DNA from: Streptomyces flavotricini
GTDB taxonomy: Bacteria; Actinomycetota; Actinomycetes; Streptomycetales; Streptomycetaceae
Direction of reading: 5' to 3'
DNA: 64,000 bases
Assembly: GCF_020639365.1 (NCBI RefSeq)
Contig: NZ_JAINUL010000001.1
Location: forward strand, 2,183,951 to 2,247,950
In this document: positions 8,112 to 18,358 of the stretch, piece by piece
How the letters are laid out: each line of letters starts with the position of its first letter
How positions within the stretch are numbered: the first letter of the stretch is position 1
Notes under the pieces: generated by a model
Told to the model about the DNA's origin: nothing
Databases searched by the model: none
What the model saw: only the letters and a program-made list of their open reading frames with translations
Position numbers and translations under genes: made by a program

Positions 8112-10115
8112 CTACTCCCAGTCGTCCCAGGGCGGGTCCGTGTCGTCGAAGTCGAAGGGCGGTTCCTCGTCGGCGTGCGGGGCCGCGGGCTCCGGGGCCG
8201 CGGCCCGCGGCGGGGACGCCGGTGGCGGGGACGCCGGGCCGGCGGCGGCTCCGGTCTCGGCCAGCGCCGCCAGGATCCCCTCGGCGTACTTGGCCAGCTT
8301 CGCCTCGCCGACACCGCTGACCGTGCCGAGCTCCTCGGCCGTGCCGGGCAGCCTGGTCGCGATCTCCCGCAGCGTCGCGTCGTGGAAGACCACGTACGCC
8401 GGCACGCCCTGCTCCTTGGCGGTCGCGCCCCGCCAGGCGCGCAGGGCCTCGAACACCGGCACGGCCGCCGCCGGCAGGTCGACCGGGACCCGCCCGGCCT
8501 TCCCCGAGCCGGAGCCCGAGCCGGAGGACTTGCGGGCCGATGGGGCCGGCGCGGCCTCCTTGCGCATCGGCACGCCGCGGCGCCCGCCCAGCACCTCACC
8601 GCTGGCGTCGGTCAGCACCAGCGTCCCGTAGTCCCCCTCGACCGCCAGCAGCCCCGAGGCCAGCAGCTGCCGTACGACCCCGCGCCATTCCGCGGTGCTC
8701 AGGTCCGTGCCGATCCCGAAGACCGACAGGGCGTCGTGGTCGAACTGGATGACCTTGGCCGTCTTCTTGCCCTGGAGGATGTCGATGATCTGGCCGGCGC
8801 CGAACTTCTGCCGCCGCTCCTTCGCCAGCCGCCACACCGTGGACATCAGCTTCTGCGCGGCGACCGTGCCGTCCCAGGACTCGGCCGGGGTCAGGCAGGT
8901 GTCACAGTTGCCGCACGGCCCGGCGGCCGCCTGCCCGAAGTACGCCAGCAGCCGCGCCCGGCGGCACTCGACCGTCTCGCAGAGCGCGAGCATCGCGTCG
9001 AGGTGGGCGGCCAGGGAGCGGCGGTGCGTCTCGTCGCCCTCGGAGCCCTCGATCATCTTGCGCTGCTGCACCACGTCCTGCAGCCCGTACGCGAGCCAGG
9101 CCGTGGCCGGCTCCCCGTCACGGCCGGCGCGGCCGGTCTCCTGGTAGTAGCCCTCGACCGACTTCGGCAGGTCCAGGTGCGCCACGAACCGCACGTCCGG
9201 CTTGTCGATGCCCATGCCGAACGCGATCGTGGCCACCACCACGACCCCGTCCTCCCGCAGGAAGCGCGCCTGGTTCGCCGCGCGCGTGCGGGAGTCCATG
9301 CCCGCGTGGTACGCGACCGCGTCGATGCCGTGCTCCACCAGGAACGCGGCGGTCTTCTCCACGGAGGCCCGCGACAGGCAGTAGACGACTCCGGCGTCCC
9401 CGGCGTGCTCGGTGCGGATCAGCTCCAGCAGCTGCCGGGTCGGGTTGTTCTTCGGGGCGATCCGGTACTGGATGTTGGGCCGGTCGAAGCTGGCGACGAA
9501 ATGCCGGGCCCCGCCCTCCGTCAGCCCCAGCCGGGCCGCGATCTCGGCGTGCGTGGCCTCGGTGGCCGTCGCGGTCAGCGCGATCCGCGGCACCGTGGGC
9601 CAGCGCTCGTGCAGCATCGACAGCGCCAGGTAGTCGGGCCGGAAGTCGTGGCCCCACTGGGCGACGCAGTGCGCCTCGTCGATCGCGAAGAGCGACACCG
9701 TGCCCCGGTCGAGCAGCCGCTGGGTGCCCTCGGTGCGCAGCCGCTCGGGGGCCAGGTAGAGCAGGTCCAGCTCACCGGCGAGGAAGGCCTGCTCGACGGC
9801 CTGGCGCTCGTACGGATCCTGCGTCGAGTTCAGGAACCCGGCCCGCACGCCGAGCGCCGTCAGCGCGTCAACCTGGTCCTGCATGAGCGCGATCAGCGGT
9901 GAGATCACCACGCCGGTACCGGCTCTGACCAGCGCCGGGATCTGGTAGCAGAGCGATTTGCCGCCGCCCGTGGGCATCAGGACCAGCGCGTCCCCGCCGC
10001 CGGCCACGTGCTCGATGATCTGCTGCTGCTCGCCGCGGAAGGAGTCGTATCCGAAGACGCGGTGCAGCACCTCGAGGGCATCGGGGGTCTCGGTGGGGGC
10101 GTCGACAAGGCTCAT
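8112..10115 (-). CDS. recQ: ATP-dependent DNA helicase RecQ (667 aa)
   Basis: This is a superfamily 2 3'-5' helicase acting in recombination and fork repair. Domain order: helicase N-lobe with Walker A TGGGKS (Lys53), DEAH box at 146-149 and ALTATAT motif III; C-lobe with the motif VI pattern [10 protein letters not shown]; zinc-binding cysteines ([12 protein letters not shown], then CGNCDTC); winged helix; HRDC domain at about 545-620; and an acidic Pro-rich tail ending [14 protein letters not shown]. The length is usual for actinobacterial RecQ with HRDC. It starts at ATG 10115 and appears monocistronic. Confidence 0.96.
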   Translation of the reverse strand: MSLVDAPTETPDALEVLHRVFGYDSFRGEQQQIIEHVAGGGDALVLMPTGGGKSLCYQIPALVRAGTGVVISPLIALMQDQVDALTALGVRAGFLNSTQDPYERQAVEQAFLAGELDLLYLAPERLRTEGTQRLLDRGTVSLFAIDEAHCVAQWGHDFRPDYLALSMLHERWPTVPRIALTATATEATHAEIAARLGLTEGGARHFVASFDRPNIQYRIAPKNNPTRQLLELIRTEHAGDAGVVYCLSRASVEKTAAFLVEHGIDAVAYHAGMDSRTRAANQARFLREDGVVVVATIAFGMGIDKPDVRFVAHLDLPKSVEGYYQETGRAGRDGEPATAWLAYGLQDVVQQRKMIEGSEGDETHRRSLAAHLDAMLALCETVECRRARLLAYFGQAAAGPCGNCDTCLTPAESWDGTVAAQKLMSTVWRLAKERRQKFGAGQIIDILQGKKTAKVIQFDHDALSVFGIGTDLSTAEWRGVVRQLLASGLLAVEGDYGTLVLTDASGEVLGGRRGVPMRKEAAPAPSARKSSGSGSGSGKAGRVPVDLPAAAVPVFEALRAWRGATAKEQGVPAYVVFHDATLREIATRLPGTAEELGTVSGVGEAKLAKYAEGILAALAETGAAAGPASPPPASPPRAAAPEPAAPHADEEPPFDFDDTDPPWDDWE

Positions 10116-10180
10116 CCCAGAAGCCTATCGACCCCCACCGACACATCCGGACGCATCGAGCGCATCCCCCCGCCCCGGCG

Positions 10181-10693
10181 CTACCCCAGCGCCGTCGCGA
10201 AGACCGCGTACGCCTGCTCGTCGAAGAGGACGAAGCGGACCTCCTCCACGGGCGCCGCGGCCGCCGCGCGGACCGTTTCCACCGCGATCCGGGCACCGTC
10301 GTCCATCGGCCATCCGAAGATCCCGGTGGAGATCGCCGGGAAGGCGACCGTACGGGCCCCCAGCTCGGCCGCGACCCGCAGGGACTCGCGGTAGCAGGAG
10401 GCCAGCTGCGCCGAGCGGTCCTCGTCCCGGGACCACACCGGGCCCACCGTGTGGATCACCCAGTCGGCCGGGAGCCGGCCCGCCGTCGTGGCCACGGCCC
10501 GGCCCGTCGCGAGGCCCTTGCCGTACTGGGAGGCGCGCAGCGCCCGGCAGGCTTCCAGGATCTCGGGGCCGCCGCGCCGGTGGATGGCGCCGTCCACTCC
10601 GCCGCCGCCGAGCAGCGAGGAGTTCGCCGCGTTGACGATCGCGTCCGCGCGCTCGGCCGTGATGTCGCCCTGGACGAGGGTGATGCGCACCAT
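10181..10693 (-). CDS. Macro-domain protein, ADP-ribose/O-acetyl-ADP-ribose hydrolase type (170 aa)
   Basis: A single macro domain of the YmdB/MacroD class: QGDITAERADAIVNAANSSL followed by GGGGVDGAIHRRGG, then AISTGIFGWP near residue 125. These are the adenine- and diphosphate-binding loops; the Asn-Ala-Ala-Asn stretch and the GGGVDGAI loop are those of active deacylases. It is cytoplasmic and likely removes ADP-ribose esters. The ATG at 10693 overlaps the stop of the FAD oxidoreductase gene (ATGA), which places it second in a two-gene operon. The start is fixed by the overlap and by the typical [12 protein letters not shown] opening. Confidence 0.9.
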   Translation of the reverse strand: MVRITLVQGDITAERADAIVNAANSSLLGGGGVDGAIHRRGGPEILEACRALRASQYGKGLATGRAVATTAGRLPADWVIHTVGPVWSRDEDRSAQLASCYRESLRVAAELGARTVAFPAISTGIFGWPMDDGARIAVETVRAAAAAPVEEVRFVLFDEQAYAVFATALG

Positions 10694-12111
10694 CAGGTGG
10701 CCCTTCTCAGGTGGCGCCAGACCGCCTTGGCCGCGTTGTGCCCGGACATGCCGTGCACTCCCGGGCCGGGCGGGGTGGCGGAGGAGCAGAGGAACACGGC
10801 CGGGTGGGCCGTCGTGTACGGGGACAGGGTCAGCTTGGGCCGCAGCAGCAGCTGGAGCCCGGAGGCCGCGCCGCACGCGATGTCGCCGCCGACGTAGTTG
10901 GGGTTGCGGGCGGCCAGCTCCGGCGGTCCGGCCGTGGCGCGGGCCAGCACCAGGTCGCGGAAACCGGGGGCGAAGCGCTCGAGCTGCCTCTCGACGGCTT
11001 CGGTGAGGTCACCGCCCCAGCCCGCGGGGACGTGCCCGTACGCCCAGAACACGTGCTTGCCCTCGGGCGCCCGGCCGGGGTCGACCAGGCTGGGCTGGGC
11101 GGTGATCAGGAAGGGGTTGCGCGGGGCCCGGCCGCCGGTGGCCAGCTGGAGGGCGGCGTCGATGTCGCGGGCGCGCGGGCCGATCTGGACGGTGCCGGCC
11201 CGGCGCGGGGCCTCGGCGGTCCAGGGCACGGGGCCGGACAGGGCGTAGTCGAGCTTGAACGCGGCGGCGCCGTACCGGTACCCGTCGTACGCGCGTCCCA
11301 GCCGGGCGATCCGGGCCAGCGCGGTCGGCGAGGTGTCGAAGACGTACGCCCGGGCGGGAGGCAGGTCGTCGAGGCGCTTGACCTCGAAGCCGGTGTGGAC
11401 CGCGCCGCCCAGGTCGCGCAGGTACCCGGCGAGGGCGTCCGAGATCGACTGCGAGCCGCCGCGCGGCACGGGCCAGCCGCCGGCGTGCGCGGCGAGGGCG
11501 AAGACGAGGCCGACGGCGCTCGTGCCGATCCCGCCCAGCGGGGCGATGACGTGCGCGACGAGCCCGGCGAACAGGGCCCGCGCCCGCTCCTCGTGGAAGC
11601 GGTTCAGCAGCCAGGTGGAGGGCGGCAGTCCGGCGAGCCCGAAACGGGCCAGGGTGACGGGGTCCCGGGGCAGGGCGGTCGAGGGCAGGGACATGAAGTC
11701 CCGGGCCAGGGTGTCCCACTTGCCGAGGAAGGGGGCCACCAGCCGCCGGTACGTGCCCGCGTCGCGCGGACCGAGGGAGGCCGCCGTCTCGGAGACGGAG
11801 CGGGAGAGCACGGCGGCGGTGCCGTCGTCGAAGGGGTGCGCCATGGGCAGCGGGGCGTGCAGCCACTCCAGCCCGTACCGCTTCAGCGGCATGGTGGAGA
11901 ACACCGGCGAGCCGATGCCGAGCGGGTGCACGGCCGAGCAGGGGTCGTGCCGGAAGCCCGGGAGCGTGAGCTCCTCGGTGCGGGCCCCGCCGCCGACCGT
12001 CTCCGCGGCCTCGAACACGGCCACCGAGAGGCCGCGCCGGGCCAGCTCGACGGCGGCCGTCAGCCCGTTGGGCCCCGCCCCCACCACGACCGCATCGAGA
12101 ATCGACGGCAC
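10693..12111 (-). CDS. FAD-dependent oxidoreductase, phytoene-desaturase-like (472 aa)
   Basis: The N-terminal Rossmann dinucleotide loop [19 protein letters not shown] (residues about 8-26) and the C-terminal FAD-binding block with [16 protein letters not shown] place it in the CrtI/PYROXD2-like amine oxidase superfamily. The substrate is not evident; many Streptomyces copies of this kind are not linked to carotenoid genes. The start is GTG 12111 with AAGGAG about 9 bases upstream. It overlaps the macro-domain gene by four bases and is probably co-transcribed with it. Confidence 0.88.
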   Translation of the reverse strand: MPSILDAVVVGAGPNGLTAAVELARRGLSVAVFEAAETVGGGARTEELTLPGFRHDPCSAVHPLGIGSPVFSTMPLKRYGLEWLHAPLPMAHPFDDGTAAVLSRSVSETAASLGPRDAGTYRRLVAPFLGKWDTLARDFMSLPSTALPRDPVTLARFGLAGLPPSTWLLNRFHEERARALFAGLVAHVIAPLGGIGTSAVGLVFALAAHAGGWPVPRGGSQSISDALAGYLRDLGGAVHTGFEVKRLDDLPPARAYVFDTSPTALARIARLGRAYDGYRYGAAAFKLDYALSGPVPWTAEAPRRAGTVQIGPRARDIDAALQLATGGRAPRNPFLITAQPSLVDPGRAPEGKHVFWAYGHVPAGWGGDLTEAVERQLERFAPGFRDLVLARATAGPPELAARNPNYVGGDIACGAASGLQLLLRPKLTLSPYTTAHPAVFLCSSATPPGPGVHGMSGHNAAKAVWRHLRRAT

Positions 12112-12199
12112 CTTGAGACTCCTTCGTCCGGCGGCGGCTGCGCTCCCAGGATATTCGCCCCGTCCACACCGGCCGCCGCCCGCGCCCGGACGGGGGCGC

Positions 12200-13024
12200 C
12201 TACGCGCCGCGCAGCAGCTCGCGGATCCGGACGGCAGTGGCCTCGTCGCGCCCCACGGCGAACGGCAGCTCGTTGTCCCGGTCCACCCGGAAGGGGACCC
12301 CGGCGACGGTGCTCTGCGCGCCGCCCGCCTCGGCGACCAGGAGCAGTCCGGCCGCGTGGTCCCACGCCGAGGGCCAGGTGAAGGCGAGGCCGTCCATCTC
12401 CCCGCGGGCCACCTTCAGGTACTCCAGACCCGCCGAGCCGCAGGGCCGGGCCGCGACCCCGGGCACGTCGAGCCGGGACAGCTTCGCCTTGTCCTCTTCC
12501 GAGGTGTACAGCGGGTGGGCCATGGCGACCCGCAGATCGGCGCCGGGCCGCGGCGAACCACTGTGGATGCGCTCGCCGTTGACGTACGCGCCCTGCCCGC
12601 GCACGGCGGTCGCCAGCTCCTCCAGCGCCGGGGCGAAGGTCCAGGAGGCGAGGATCTCGCCGCGGTGGGCCAGGGCGACCAGGGTGCAGAACGCCGGGTC
12701 CCCGGCGACGAACTGCCGGGTGCCGTCCACCGGGTCGACGATCCACACCGGCGCGTCGGCGCGCAGCGCCCCGTACACGGTCGGGTCGGCGTGGACCGCC
12801 TCCTCGCCGACGACGGCGGAGCCGGGCAGCAGGTGGGTCAGGGAGGCCGTGAGGTGCTCCTCGGCCTTGCGGTCGGCGACGGTCACCAGATCGTGCGGAC
12901 CGCTCTTCTGGTCCACCTCGTGGTCGGCGAGCTGCCGGAATCTCGGCATGATCTCGACCGCCGCCGCCTTGCGGATCGCTTCTTCCACTGCGGACAGGTC
13001 TTGGGCCAGGAACTCTTCGATCAT
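12200..13024 (-). CDS. hisN: Inositol-monophosphatase-family phosphatase, HisN-like (274 aa)
   Basis: The Mg-dependent phosphatase motifs are present in order: [23 protein letters not shown], the metal-binding DPVDGTRQF, and [15 protein letters not shown] near the C-terminus. The sequence resembles actinobacterial histidinol-phosphatase (HisN, histidine biosynthesis step 8), but the wider family also contains inositol and fructose-1,6-bisphosphate phosphatases, so the substrate is inferred. ATG 13024 is preferred to an upstream in-frame GTG because [17 protein letters not shown] is the usual family start. It lies 42 bases after the permease gene on the same strand. Confidence 0.82.
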   Translation of the reverse strand: MIEEFLAQDLSAVEEAIRKAAAVEIMPRFRQLADHEVDQKSGPHDLVTVADRKAEEHLTASLTHLLPGSAVVGEEAVHADPTVYGALRADAPVWIVDPVDGTRQFVAGDPAFCTLVALAHRGEILASWTFAPALEELATAVRGQGAYVNGERIHSGSPRPGADLRVAMAHPLYTSEEDKAKLSRLDVPGVAARPCGSAGLEYLKVARGEMDGLAFTWPSAWDHAAGLLLVAEAGGAQSTVAGVPFRVDRDNELPFAVGRDEATAVRIRELLRGA

Positions 13025-13066
13025 GCCCCCATCACACCACGCCGGGCTGACAAACCCCACCGGTCG

Positions 13067-14599
13067 TCATGTCGGTCTGCCGTACTCGGGATGGCCCCCC
13101 GGTGAACCGCGGCGCGTCCAGCGCATCAGGGCCGTGTAGAGCAGCAGGGACGCGGCCAGGCCGACCGCCCAGCCGTAGTCCGCGAGGGGTTTCAGGAGGG
13201 GGATCAGGCCCTCCTCGGGGAAGGGGCCCTTGCCGGGGGCGGAGTGCGAGCCGCCGATGGCCAGCACCCCGCCGACGGCGAAGGCGGCGACCGCCCGGAC
13301 GTTCCAGCCGCCCGCGTACCAGTACGGCCCGCCCGCCCGGTACAGGTCGGGCAGCGAGAGCCGGGTGCGCCGCACGATCCAGTAGTCCGCGATGAGGATG
13401 CCGGCGACGGTGCCGAGCAGCCCGCCGACCAGGCCGAGCCAGGTGAAGATGTACAGCTCGGGGGTGGAGGTCAGCTTCCACGGCATGATCAGCACGCCGA
13501 CGACCCCCGTGATCAGCGCGCCCCGGCGGAAGTCGATCAGGCGGGGCGCCAGGTTGGACAGGTCGTACGCCGGGGAGACGACGTTGGCCGCGATGTTCAC
13601 CGAGATCGTCGCGATCAGTACGGTGACCAGCGCGTAGAGCAGCCCGAAGACGCTGTCGGTCTTGGCGACGAGCTCCACCGGGTCCCAGATCGGGGTCCCG
13701 TAGACCGCCTCCGATCCGGAGGTGACGAACACCGACAGCAGCGCGAAGAGGATCATCGTCGTCGGCAGTCCGAGCGTCTGGCCGAGGATCTGCGAGCGCT
13801 GGCCGGCGCCGAAGCGCGTGAAGTCCGGGATGTTGAGCGAGAGGGTGGACCAGAAGGCGATCATCGCCATCAGGGAGGGGAAGAACACCGACCAGAACTC
13901 CGGGCCCCAGCCGAGCCGGGAGGGCTGGTCGAGCAGTTCGCCGAAGCCGCCCGCCTTCACCCCGATCCACACCAGCAGGGCCAGGGCGCCGACGATGACG
14001 AAGGGCGCGGCCCAGTTCTCGAACCGCCGCAGGGCCTCCATCCCCCGGTAGATGATGGCGAGTTGCAGGACCCAGAAGACGGCGAAGCACAGCCACAGCG
14101 TCCACGGTTCGCCGCCGATCTCCGCGGCGTCCGACCAGCCGCCGAAGATCTTGCCGAGCAGCACGAAGATCCCGGACCCGCCGATCCAGGTCTGGATCCC
14201 GAACCAGGCACAGGCCACGGCCGCCCGGATCAGTGCGGCCAGATTGGCTCCGCGCACCCCGAAGGAGGCGCGGGCCAGCACCGGGAACGGGATCCCGTAC
14301 TTGGGGCCGGCGTGCCCGGTGAGCAGCATCGGCCCCAGTACGACGATGTTGGCCAGGGCGATGGTGAAGACGGCCTGCTTCCAGTCCATTCCCAGGGCCA
14401 CCAGCCCGGAGGCGAGCAGCCAGGAGGGGATGTTGTGCGCCATGCCGACCCACAGGGCCGTGAAGTTGTACGTGGTCCAGCGCCGGGCCGCGACCGGTAC
14501 GGGCAGCAGGTCGGGGTTGCTGAAGCGGCTGTCGGACGGGGCCTCGCCGGGGGCGAGCTCCACGCGGTTCCCGGTTTCTGCGGTCGGGTGGTCCGGCAC
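13067..14599 (-). CDS. NCS1-family nucleobase/hydantoin:cation symporter (510 aa)
   Basis: About twelve hydrophobic segments and the family pattern NPDLLPVPVAARRWTTYNF, NIPSWLLASGLVALGMDWKQ and SLNIPDFTRFG identify a nucleobase:cation symporter-1 permease. As the last gene of the dihydropyrimidinase operon it likely imports uracil, thymine, hydantoin or allantoin to feed the pathway. The GTG at 14599 has AAGGGG about 12 bases upstream and opens VPDHPTAETGNRVEL. It is in the inner membrane. It follows the LLM oxidoreductase by 35 bases. Confidence 0.9.
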   Translation of the reverse strand: MPDHPTAETGNRVELAPGEAPSDSRFSNPDLLPVPVAARRWTTYNFTALWVGMAHNIPSWLLASGLVALGMDWKQAVFTIALANIVVLGPMLLTGHAGPKYGIPFPVLARASFGVRGANLAALIRAAVACAWFGIQTWIGGSGIFVLLGKIFGGWSDAAEIGGEPWTLWLCFAVFWVLQLAIIYRGMEALRRFENWAAPFVIVGALALLVWIGVKAGGFGELLDQPSRLGWGPEFWSVFFPSLMAMIAFWSTLSLNIPDFTRFGAGQRSQILGQTLGLPTTMILFALLSVFVTSGSEAVYGTPIWDPVELVAKTDSVFGLLYALVTVLIATISVNIAANVVSPAYDLSNLAPRLIDFRRGALITGVVGVLIMPWKLTSTPELYIFTWLGLVGGLLGTVAGILIADYWIVRRTRLSLPDLYRAGGPYWYAGGWNVRAVAAFAVGGVLAIGGSHSAPGKGPFPEEGLIPLLKPLADYGWAVGLAASLLLYTALMRWTRRGSPGGHPEYGRPT

Positions 14600-14634
14600 G
14601 TGCGCACGCCCCTTCGGGTCGGACGGAGATCGGG

Positions 14635-15636
14635 TCAGGCTCTGAGCGCCGGGATCACGTGCTGCCCGTACGCGTCGATGGTGGCCTCCTGCGCGTCGTG
14701 CATGTCGTACACGGCGAACTGGTCGACGCCCAGGTCGCGCAGTGCCCGCAGCTTCTCGATGTGGGCCTCGGGCGGACCGAGCAGGCAGAAGCGGTCCACG
14801 ATCTCGTCGGGCACGAAGTCGGCGGACGGGTTCCCGGCGCGGCCGTGGTGGCTGTAGTCGTAGCCCTCGCGGGCCTTGATGTACTCGGTGAGGGCGTCCG
14901 GCACCATGCCGGAGTGCTCTCCGTAGCGCCCGACGAGGTCGGCGACGTGGTTGCCGACCATCCCGCCGAACCAGCGGCACTGGTCGCGGGCGTGGGCCAG
15001 GTCCTCGCCCACGTACGCCGGCGCCGCGACGCAGATGGTGACCGCGTCCGGATCCCGCCCGGCCCGTTCGGCGGCCTGCCGGACGGAGCCGACCATCCAC
15101 TCGGTGAGGTAGGGGTCGGCGAGCTGGAGGATGAACCCGTCCGCCTTCTCCCCGGCCAGGGCCAGCGCCTTCGGCCCGTACGCGGCCATCCAGACGGGGA
15201 GCTTCCCGTCCCGGACCCACGGGAGCCGCAGCGGGTTGCCGTCGACCTCGGCCTCCCGGCCCTCGGCGAGGTCGCGGATGACGTCGATGGCCTCGCCGAG
15301 GCGGGCCAGGGTGTTGGGTTTGCGTCCGGCGACCCGCATCGCCGAGTCGCCGCGGCCGATCCCGCACACCGTGCGGTTGCCGTACATGTCGTTGAGGGTG
15401 GCGAAGGTGGAGGCGGTGACCTCCCAGGTACGGGTGCCGGGGTTGGTGACCATCGGGCCGATGTGCAGCTTCTGGGTGTTCGCGAGGATCTGGCTGTAGA
15501 TGACGAAGGGTTCCTGCCACAGGACCGCCGAGTCGAAGGTCCAGCCGTAGCGGAAGCCGTTGCGCTCGGCGCGCTTCATGAGGCTGATGACCCGGGAGGC
15601 GGGCGGGTCGGTCTGGAGGACGAGGCCGAAGTCCAT
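14635..15636 (-). CDS. LLM-class F420-dependent oxidoreductase of the pyrimidine/hydantoin operon (333 aa)
   Basis: A luciferase-like TIM-barrel enzyme of the TIGR03842 type that recurs beside dihydropyrimidinase genes in actinobacteria. Visible features are MDFGLVLQTDPPASRVISLM, GPMVTNPGTRTWEVTAS, the flavin/F420 segment CGIGRGDSAMRVAGRKP and PVWMAAYGPKALALAGEKAD. The likely cofactor is F420H2; the substrate is unknown. The operon has no classical dihydropyrimidine dehydrogenase, so this enzyme may interconvert a pyrimidine and its dihydro form, or act on a thymine-derived product; that is inference. ATG 15636 gives the better distance to AAGGAG than the adjacent GTG at 15639. Confidence 0.88.
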   Translation of the reverse strand: MDFGLVLQTDPPASRVISLMKRAERNGFRYGWTFDSAVLWQEPFVIYSQILANTQKLHIGPMVTNPGTRTWEVTASTFATLNDMYGNRTVCGIGRGDSAMRVAGRKPNTLARLGEAIDVIRDLAEGREAEVDGNPLRLPWVRDGKLPVWMAAYGPKALALAGEKADGFILQLADPYLTEWMVGSVRQAAERAGRDPDAVTICVAAPAYVGEDLAHARDQCRWFGGMVGNHVADLVGRYGEHSGMVPDALTEYIKAREGYDYSHHGRAGNPSADFVPDEIVDRFCLLGPPEAHIEKLRALRDLGVDQFAVYDMHDAQEATIDAYGQHVIPALRA

Positions 15637-15645
15637 CACGGCTCC

Positions 15646-17046
15646 TTAGAGGTACTGGCAGGTGGAGCGGGGGATGAACACCCCGTGGCCGGCCCGGCCC
15701 GTGTATGCGCGCCGGTCGATGACGAGTTCGCCGCGGGAGAGCACGGTGTCGACGCGTCCGGTGATCCGCTTGCCCTCGTACGCCGAGTAGTCCACGTTCA
15801 TGTGGTGCGTCTCGGCGGAGATGACCTGCTCGGCGTGCGGATCGTAGAGGACGATGTCGGCGTCGGAGCCCGGCGCGATGGTGCCCTTCTGCGGGTAGAG
15901 GCCGAACATCCGGGCCGGGCTCGCGCAGGCGATCTCGATCCAGCGGCGGCGGCTGATGTGCCCGTCCAGGACCGCCTGGTGGAGGAGGTCCATCCGGTTC
16001 TCCACCCCCGGCAGCCCGTTGGGGATCTTGGAGAAGTCCCCGCGGCCGAGTTCCTTCTGGCCGCGGAAGCAGAACGGGCAGTGGTCGGTGGAGACCACCT
16101 GGAGGTCGTTGGTCCGCAGCCCCCGCCACAGCGCCGCCTGGTGCTCGCGCGGCCTCAGCGGGGTGGAGCAGACGTACTTGGCGCCCTGGAAATCGGGCTC
16201 TTCGAGGTTGTCGGTGGACAGGAAGAGGTACTGCGGGCAGGTCTCGCCGAACACCGGCAGGCCCTTGTCGCGGGCGGCGGCGAGTTCGGCCACCGCCTCG
16301 TCCGCCGAGACGTGGACCACGTACAGCGGGGAGCCGGCGACGCGCGCGAGCTGGATCGCCCGGTGGGTGGCCTCGGCTTCGAGGACGACCTTGCGGACCT
16401 CGCCGTGGTGGCGGGGGTCGGTCTCGCCCCGGGCCAGGGCCTGTTCGACGAGGACGTCGATGGCGATGCCGTTCTCGGCGTGCATCATGATCAGCCCGCC
16501 GTTGCCGGAGGCCCGCTGCATGGCGCGCAGGATCTGCCCGTCGTCGCTGTAGAACACCCCGGGGTAGGCCATGAACAGCTTGAAGGAGGTGACCCCCTCC
16601 CCGATGAGATGGTCCATCTCCTTCAGGGTCCCCTCGTTGACGTCCGAGAGGATCATGTGGAAGGCGTAGTCGATGGAGCACTTGCCGTCGGCTTTGTCGT
16701 ACCAGGTGTCGAGCCCCTGGCGCAGGGCCTGGCCCATGCTCTGGACGGCGAAGTCGACGATGGTGGTGGTGCCGCCCCAGGCGGCGGCCCGGGTCCCGGT
16801 CTCGAAGGTGTCCGAGGCGGCGGTCCCGCCGAAAGGCAGCTCCATGTGGGTGTGGGCGTCGACCCCGCCGGGGATGACGTACTTCCCGCTCGCGTCGATC
16901 GTGCGGTCGGCCGTCCAGGCCTCGGCGGCCGCCGAGCCGTGCGCCGCGAGGGCGGCGACGCGGCCGTCCTCCACCAGTACGTCGGCGTGGAGTTCGTCGG
17001 CGGCCGTGATGACGAGGCCGCCGCGGATGAGGGTGCGGATGGACAT
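15646..17046 (-). CDS. hydA: Dihydropyrimidinase / D-hydantoinase (466 aa)
   Basis: It hydrolyses dihydropyrimidines (and 5-substituted hydantoins) to N-carbamoyl amino acids, the ring-opening step of reductive pyrimidine breakdown. It is an amidohydrolase-fold binuclear zinc enzyme: His65 and His67 in GGVDAHTHMELPFGG, the carboxylated lysine Lys156 in TSFKLFMAYPG, the later metal histidines in MMHAENG and YVVHVSADEA, and the catalytic Asp in STDHCPF. Its length is usual for the family. ATG 17046 lies 16 bases after the aminotransferase gene. The next step is done by the nitrilase-family gene at the start of this operon. Confidence 0.95.
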   Translation of the reverse strand: MSIRTLIRGGLVITAADELHADVLVEDGRVAALAAHGSAAAEAWTADRTIDASGKYVIPGGVDAHTHMELPFGGTAASDTFETGTRAAAWGGTTTIVDFAVQSMGQALRQGLDTWYDKADGKCSIDYAFHMILSDVNEGTLKEMDHLIGEGVTSFKLFMAYPGVFYSDDGQILRAMQRASGNGGLIMMHAENGIAIDVLVEQALARGETDPRHHGEVRKVVLEAEATHRAIQLARVAGSPLYVVHVSADEAVAELAAARDKGLPVFGETCPQYLFLSTDNLEEPDFQGAKYVCSTPLRPREHQAALWRGLRTNDLQVVSTDHCPFCFRGQKELGRGDFSKIPNGLPGVENRMDLLHQAVLDGHISRRRWIEIACASPARMFGLYPQKGTIAPGSDADIVLYDPHAEQVISAETHHMNVDYSAYEGKRITGRVDTVLSRGELVIDRRAYTGRAGHGVFIPRSTCQYL

Positions 17047-17062
17047 GTGCGGCGCCTTCCGG

Positions 17063-18358
17063 TCACACGATGCTGTGCAGGGCCCGTTCGAGGATCTCGG
17101 CGCCCTCTTCCGCCTCGGCGACGGTGAGGGAGAGCGGCGGCGCGATGCGCAGCACGCTCGTGTCGTGTCCGCCGCCCTTGCCGAGCAGCAGGCCTCCTTC
17201 GCGGGCGGCCTCGAGGACGGCGGCGGCGGCGTCCGGGTCGGCCACGTCGGTGCCGGGCTTCGTCAGCTCCAGCGCGGCCATCAGGCCCCGGCCGCGGACC
17301 TCCCGGACGGCGGGCACGGTGGCGGCGATGGCGCGCAGCCGCTCCAGGAGCAGGCCGCCGACGCGGCGGGCGTTGCCCTGGAGGTCGTGCTCCAGCAGGT
17401 ACGCGAGGTTGGCGACGCCGGCCGCCATGGTGATCGGGGAACCGCCGAAGGTGGAGATGGAGTTGGTGTCGATGCAGTTCATGATCTCGGCGCGGGCCAC
17501 GACCCCGCCGACGGACATGCCGTTGCCGATGCCCTTGGCGAAGGTGAGGATGTCCGGCGGGCCGCTGCGGCCGTGGGCCTGCCAGCCCCAGAAGTTGTCG
17601 CCGGTGCGGCCCCAGCCGGTCTGCACCTCGTCGCTGATCCAGAGGATGCCGTGCCGGTCGAGGACCTCGCGGAAGGCCCCGTACAGCCCGTCGGGCGGGG
17701 CGGTGAACCCGCCGACGCCCTGGATCGGCTCGGCGATGAGGGCGGCGACCCCGCCTCGGGCCTGGCCGAGCACGTCCTCCAGGTCGGCGACGGCGGCCGC
17801 GGTGAAGGCGGTGTCGTCGAGGTGCGCGAAGGGGCCCCGGGTGCGGACGGCGCCGTGGACGTAGTACGTCTGCAGCGGCGAGAGGCTCGTCGGGGACCAG
17901 CCGCGGTTGCCGGTGACGGAGACGGTCGAGAAGGAACGGCCGTGGTAGCTGTTGCGCATCGCCAGGATCTGGTTGGAGCGGCGGTACGCCGTCGCCAGCA
18001 TCAGGGCGGTGTCGTTGGCCTCGGTGCCGGAGGTGGTGAAGAAGACCCGCGCCTCGGGAATGCCGGACAGCGCGGCGACCCGCTCGGCGAGCTCGATCAT
18101 CGGGCGGTTGAGGTACAGGGTGGAGGAGTGGATGAGCCGGCCGGCCTGTTCGGAGACGGCCTTGGTGACCTCGGGCAGGGCGTGGGCGGTCATCGTGGTG
18201 AGGATGCCGCCGAAGAAGTCGAGGTAGCGGTTGCCGCCGGCGTCCCAGACGTGGCGGCCCTCGCCGTGCGTGAGCTCGATGGGGCGGCGGTAGTAGAGCG
18301 CGAGCCAGTCGGGCATGACGGCCTGGTGGCGGCTGTGCAGGGGAATCGGGTTGGTCAC
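17063..18358 (-). CDS. Class III aminotransferase of pyrimidine catabolism (431 aa)
   Basis: A PLP-dependent omega-type aminotransferase: TTSGTEANDTAL (phosphate-binding), SYHGRSFST, WISDEVQTGWGRTG with the PLP Asp, and the Schiff-base lysine in LTFAKGIGNGMSVGG. In this operon it most likely transaminates beta-alanine or 3-aminoisobutyrate released by the nitrilase-family enzyme. The GTG at 18358 overlaps the upstream stop as GTGA and opens VTNPIPLHSRHQAVMPDW; a longer frame exists but would lie inside the neighbouring gene. Confidence 0.9.
   Translation of the reverse strand: MTNPIPLHSRHQAVMPDWLALYYRRPIELTHGEGRHVWDAGGNRYLDFFGGILTTMTAHALPEVTKAVSEQAGRLIHSSTLYLNRPMIELAERVAALSGIPEARVFFTTSGTEANDTALMLATAYRRSNQILAMRNSYHGRSFSTVSVTGNRGWSPTSLSPLQTYYVHGAVRTRGPFAHLDDTAFTAAAVADLEDVLGQARGGVAALIAEPIQGVGGFTAPPDGLYGAFREVLDRHGILWISDEVQTGWGRTGDNFWGWQAHGRSGPPDILTFAKGIGNGMSVGGVVARAEIMNCIDTNSISTFGGSPITMAAGVANLAYLLEHDLQGNARRVGGLLLERLRAIAATVPAVREVRGRGLMAALELTKPGTDVADPDAAAAVLEAAREGGLLLGKGGGHDTSVLRIAPPLSLTVAEAEEGAEILERALHSIV

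Noticed and set aside
5688..9902. 1400-codon plus-strand open frame
   Set aside because: It crosses several real genes on both strands, including recQ, and has no recognisable motif.
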